From assembly GCF_965279545.1 (NCBI RefSeq), contig NZ_OZ257250.1, forward strand, positions 124,001 to 188,000: a stretch of 64,000 nt of DNA, given 5' to 3'. Made by a program: the position numbers and the translations under genes. Source of the DNA: Methylibium sp965279545. Lineage in GTDB: Bacteria > Pseudomonadota > Gammaproteobacteria > Burkholderiales > Burkholderiaceae_C. Shown here piece by piece: positions 63,622 to 64,000 of the stretch (its first letter is position 1; every line of letters begins with the position of its first letter). A model generated the notes under the pieces. It made no database searches, was not told the origin of the DNA, and saw only the letters and a program-made list of their open reading frames with translations.

Positions 63622-64000
63622 TTCTTCTCCCGATCAACCTTCACTCGAACGGATCCGTCGGCGAACTGCACCGACACCGCCTGACCTGGTGCCACTTGCG
63701 CAGCCCGCGTCACGGGGCCGTCGCTGGTATCCCGCACGATCGCGAACCCCCGGCCCAGTGTCTTCTGCGGCCCCTGGCCAGCGATCTCACGCATCAGCGC
63801 TTCGCTGCTCCTCCTGGCATCCTGAACGGCCTGCCGGGCGCCTTGCGACATCACGGCAAACGACGCGTCAACCGCCGCGCGCGCACGCATCGTGTGGCTG
63901 CCGGCGCGTTCCAACACGAAGTCGACGTTGACCCTGGACTCGCGCCGCGCCGTCGTCACCGCCTGTGCCGAACCCTGGCGGACCGCCGCGGCGCCCTCCC
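63618..64000 (-). CDS. xseA: Exodeoxyribonuclease VII large subunit, C-terminal part
   Basis: The last ~126 codons of XseA; the gene continues past the right edge. The translation contains LGRGFAIVRDTSDGPVTRAA and VAPGQAVSVQFADGSVRVKV, the conserved closing beta-rich segment of the large subunit. The preceding helical region (RRSSEALMREIAGQGPQKT) fits the coiled-coil part. XseA is the catalytic subunit of exonuclease VII. Confidence 0.93.
   Translation of the reverse strand, partial: EGAAAVRQGSAQAVTTARRESRVNVDFVLERAGSHTMRARAAVDASFAVMSQGARQAVQDARRSSEALMREIAGQGPQKTLGRGFAIVRDTSDGPVTRAAQVAPGQAVSVQFADGSVRVKVDREKK

Overview
The window is GC-rich bacterial chromosome. Its two edges look like a betaproteobacterium of the order Burkholderiales: spoT-rpoZ-gmk at the left (positions 1-1390, minus strand) and xseB-xseA at the right (63412-64000, minus strand). 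Everything between them is mobile or accessory DNA. No rRNA, tRNA or CRISPR array was found.

Island 1 (about 1404-18104) lies between two direct repeats, 1404-1456 and 18072-18122. On the minus strand each repeat encodes a peptide tail ending QVQNIE-stop, which looks like the 3' end of yicC, the gene normally found just upstream of gmk. A P4-type integrase faces the right repeat. Cargo: an AbiE toxin-antitoxin pair, two co-directional genes of unknown function, an AlpA-type regulator, a gene broken by two insertion sequences (IS630 family, with an IS5-group element at its edge), an HNH-nuclease gene, an XRE regulator followed by an AAA ATPase/subtilase pair matching IetAS, and a small membrane protein.

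Region 2 (18.1-34.4 kb) is a dense array of predicted defence genes. It starts with a 1325-residue STAND-type NTPase carrying an N-terminal LOTUS-like domain and a C-terminal phosphoribosyltransferase-like domain. A second AbiE-like pair follows, whose antitoxin-like partner has a PD-(D/E)XK nuclease motif. Next comes a broken OLD-like ATPase remnant. The centrepiece is two tandem, diverged copies of a three-gene module (zinc-hook Rad50/SMC-like ATPase, small middle protein, PD-(D/E)XK nuclease). These are followed by a convergent DNA methyltransferase and a divergent MerR-like regulator sharing a palindromic operator.

Region 3 (35-56 kb, all minus strand) is an F-type type IV secretion (mating-pair formation) operon, in transcription order: a 164-residue unknown protein, lytic transglycosylase, OmpA-like lipoprotein, TraA, L, E, K, B, DsbC, V, C, TrbI, S26 peptidase, an unknown, TraW, U, TrbC, N, an unknown, TraF, H, G. 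No relaxase, coupling protein or second integrase was found, so the transfer module is incomplete as seen here. Region 4 (56-62.6 kb) holds two large minus-strand genes, a 1271-residue protein with a C-terminal nuclease motif and a SEC-C protein with a nuclease-like core. A decayed IS630 remnant then abuts xseB.

Overall, the window looks like stacked genomic islands at one chromosomal site, combining conjugation machinery with at least five distinct predicted anti-phage or anti-plasmid systems. Functions are inferred from motifs and gene order.
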